DNA from: Pyrrhosoma nymphula
Taxonomy: Eukaryota > Arthropoda > Insecta > Odonata > Coenagrionidae
Assembly: GCA_963573305.1 (NCBI GenBank)
Contig: OY754334.1
Coordinates: forward strand, 88,781,848 to 88,845,847
Length of the DNA: 64,000 nucleotides
Reading direction: 5' to 3'
How positions within the stretch are numbered: the first letter of the stretch is position 1; every line of letters begins with the position of its first letter. The notes under the pieces were generated by a model that did no database searches, had not been told where the DNA came from, and worked only from the letters and a program-made list of their open reading frames with translations. Below are positions 63,311 to 64,000 of the stretch, piece after piece. A program made the position numbers and the translations under genes.

Positions 63311-63990
63311 ATCCTATTGAATGTCCCTTGGGCCTGCTTCCTGGTCCCCAGCTGCTTCTGGTGGGTCCAGCAACTGTGCGGCAGCCTCCCTCTCTTGCTC
63401 ATCTCGCTCTCCCAGCTGCAATTGCTCCAGTGGCTGCACCTGCTCTCCCGGCTGCAACTCCACTTCCAGCTGCAACGGCTCTAGTGGCTGCACCTGCTCT
63501 TCTAGCTGCAACTACATCTCCTCATCCCAGGCCAGTTCTACTACTCTTGGCCTTGGATCTTGAATGCAAGCATACGCTGCCTTGTGGGGGAAAACATGCT
63601 CCCTGAATCTGACATCTCTGCTCACAATTATCTTCCCTCTCTCGATGTCCCAAAGGCGGTAGCCCTTGACGCCCATCTCATACCCCAAAAATACATATCT
63701 CCTAGCCCGAGGACCAAACTCCATCACGTATATCCTCGGCTGACCATGCCCACGCTTCGCAGCCGAAAGTTCTTAGGCAATAGAGGTCCATCCTCTCCAG
63801 TTCTCTCCCCTCCCATACCTCTAAGGGTGTCCTGAAGTTCAAAGAGGTTGATGGGCACCTATTCAGGGTAGGACATGCTGTGAGAACAGCCTCCCCCCAA
63901 AAATAGCTTGGCATTCCAGATTCGATCAGCATGCACCTGGTAACGTTTTGCAGTTTTTGGTTGTATCGTTCAGCGAGGCCATTTTGCTGT
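63311..63990 (-). pseudogene. Copia-2 integrase C-terminal part and linker
   Basis: From the window end: TPQQNGLAERYNQ (the catalytic Glu block of copia integrase, near 63960), MLIESGMPSYFWGEAVLTAC and EVWEGRELERM; after a frame change near 63715, RRYVFLGYEMGVKGYRLWDI and VSRDVRFREH. The linker to RT (63511-63314) is a Gln/Leu/Glu-rich repeat (EEQVQPLEPLQLEVELQPGE). In-frame TAG codons are at 63512-63514 and 63314-63316. The integrase would join element DNA to the chromosome. Confidence 0.85.
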
Positions 63991-64000
63991 GGAGTCCTGG

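Larger units (their letters stand above)
61355..64000 (-). mobile_element. Copia-2 LTR retrotransposon (3' part)
   Basis: Minus-strand Ty1/copia element: 3' LTR 61355-61553, polypurine tract, RNase H, RT, linker, integrase; it runs off the window end within the integrase. Order integrase-RT-RNase H confirms copia type. It differs clearly from Copia-1 in protein and LTR sequence. Coding lesions: stops at 63314 and 63512, frame changes near 63715 and between 62093 and 61955. Confidence 0.9.

Overview
The window is eukaryotic repeat-rich DNA with no bacterial features: no operons, no ribosome binding sites, no CRISPR. The mix of transposable elements suggests an arthropod, probably an insect or close relative. 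It contains I-clade and Jockey LINEs with CCHC gag proteins, an R1/Loa-type LINE, CR1-like LINEs, Copia LTR elements, a Penelope-like element with GIY-YIG nuclease, hAT, pogo/Tigger and CACTA-like DNA transposons, and a tRNA-headed SINE. The species cannot be named from the sequence. Almost no host gene content is recognisable: one candidate terminal exon near 14.2 kb and one THAP-like first exon near 61.2 kb.

Layout. 1-8163 (minus): R1/Loa-type LINE split by a pogo/Tigger element (1719-5498), itself split by a smaller inverted-repeat element (3356-4699). 8257-13311: hAT element with an 8-bp target duplication, split by a second pogo-like element (10534-12288). 13312-15064: non-repetitive spacer with a candidate 3' terminal exon. 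15065-25195: 5'-UTR fragment of an I-clade LINE, then Copia-1 (minus), which carries a CR1-like LINE (about 17025-19024) and a near-complete I-clade LINE, copy I-1 (19315-24954). 25196-26680: hAT tail and a Penelope-like element in two inverted halves, one carrying a 51-bp I-clade insertion. About 26690-36240 (minus): near-intact Jockey element split by I-5 (27398-32063), which has an uninterrupted 1231-residue ORF2. 36245-39343: remnants of a TTF/DUF4371 hAT and a second Penelope-like element. 39357-55174: copy I-2, an old I-clade LINE holding three insertions: CR1-A (about 40416-42277), I-3 (43065-48797) and CR1-B (52118-54640). 55188-58070: mostly unrecognised, with hairpins and a small LINE fragment. 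58075-60990 (minus): CACTA-like transposase and DUF4806-like gene remnants, split by a SINE with a 491-bp near-perfect palindrome. 61246-61354: THAP-like exon broken by Copia-2 (61355 to the window end).

The nesting can be read base by base. For pogo-1 in the R1 element, pogo-2 in hAT, I-1 in Copia-1, I-5 in Jockey, I-3 in I-2, the 51-bp insertion in the Penelope nuclease and the SINE in the transposase, removing the insert with one copy of its target duplication rejoins the host reading frame. Lengths support this: I-2 without its inserts is about 5.68 kb, against 5.64 kb for I-1 and 5.73 kb for I-3; the emptied hAT is about 3.3 kb and the emptied pogo about 2.4 kb. The I family is the recurrent actor. 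It has a conserved 5' box, a CCHC gag, an ORF2 with endonuclease, RT (FVDD), RNase H and a C-terminal CCHC, a 3' hairpin and a (TAC)n-type tail.
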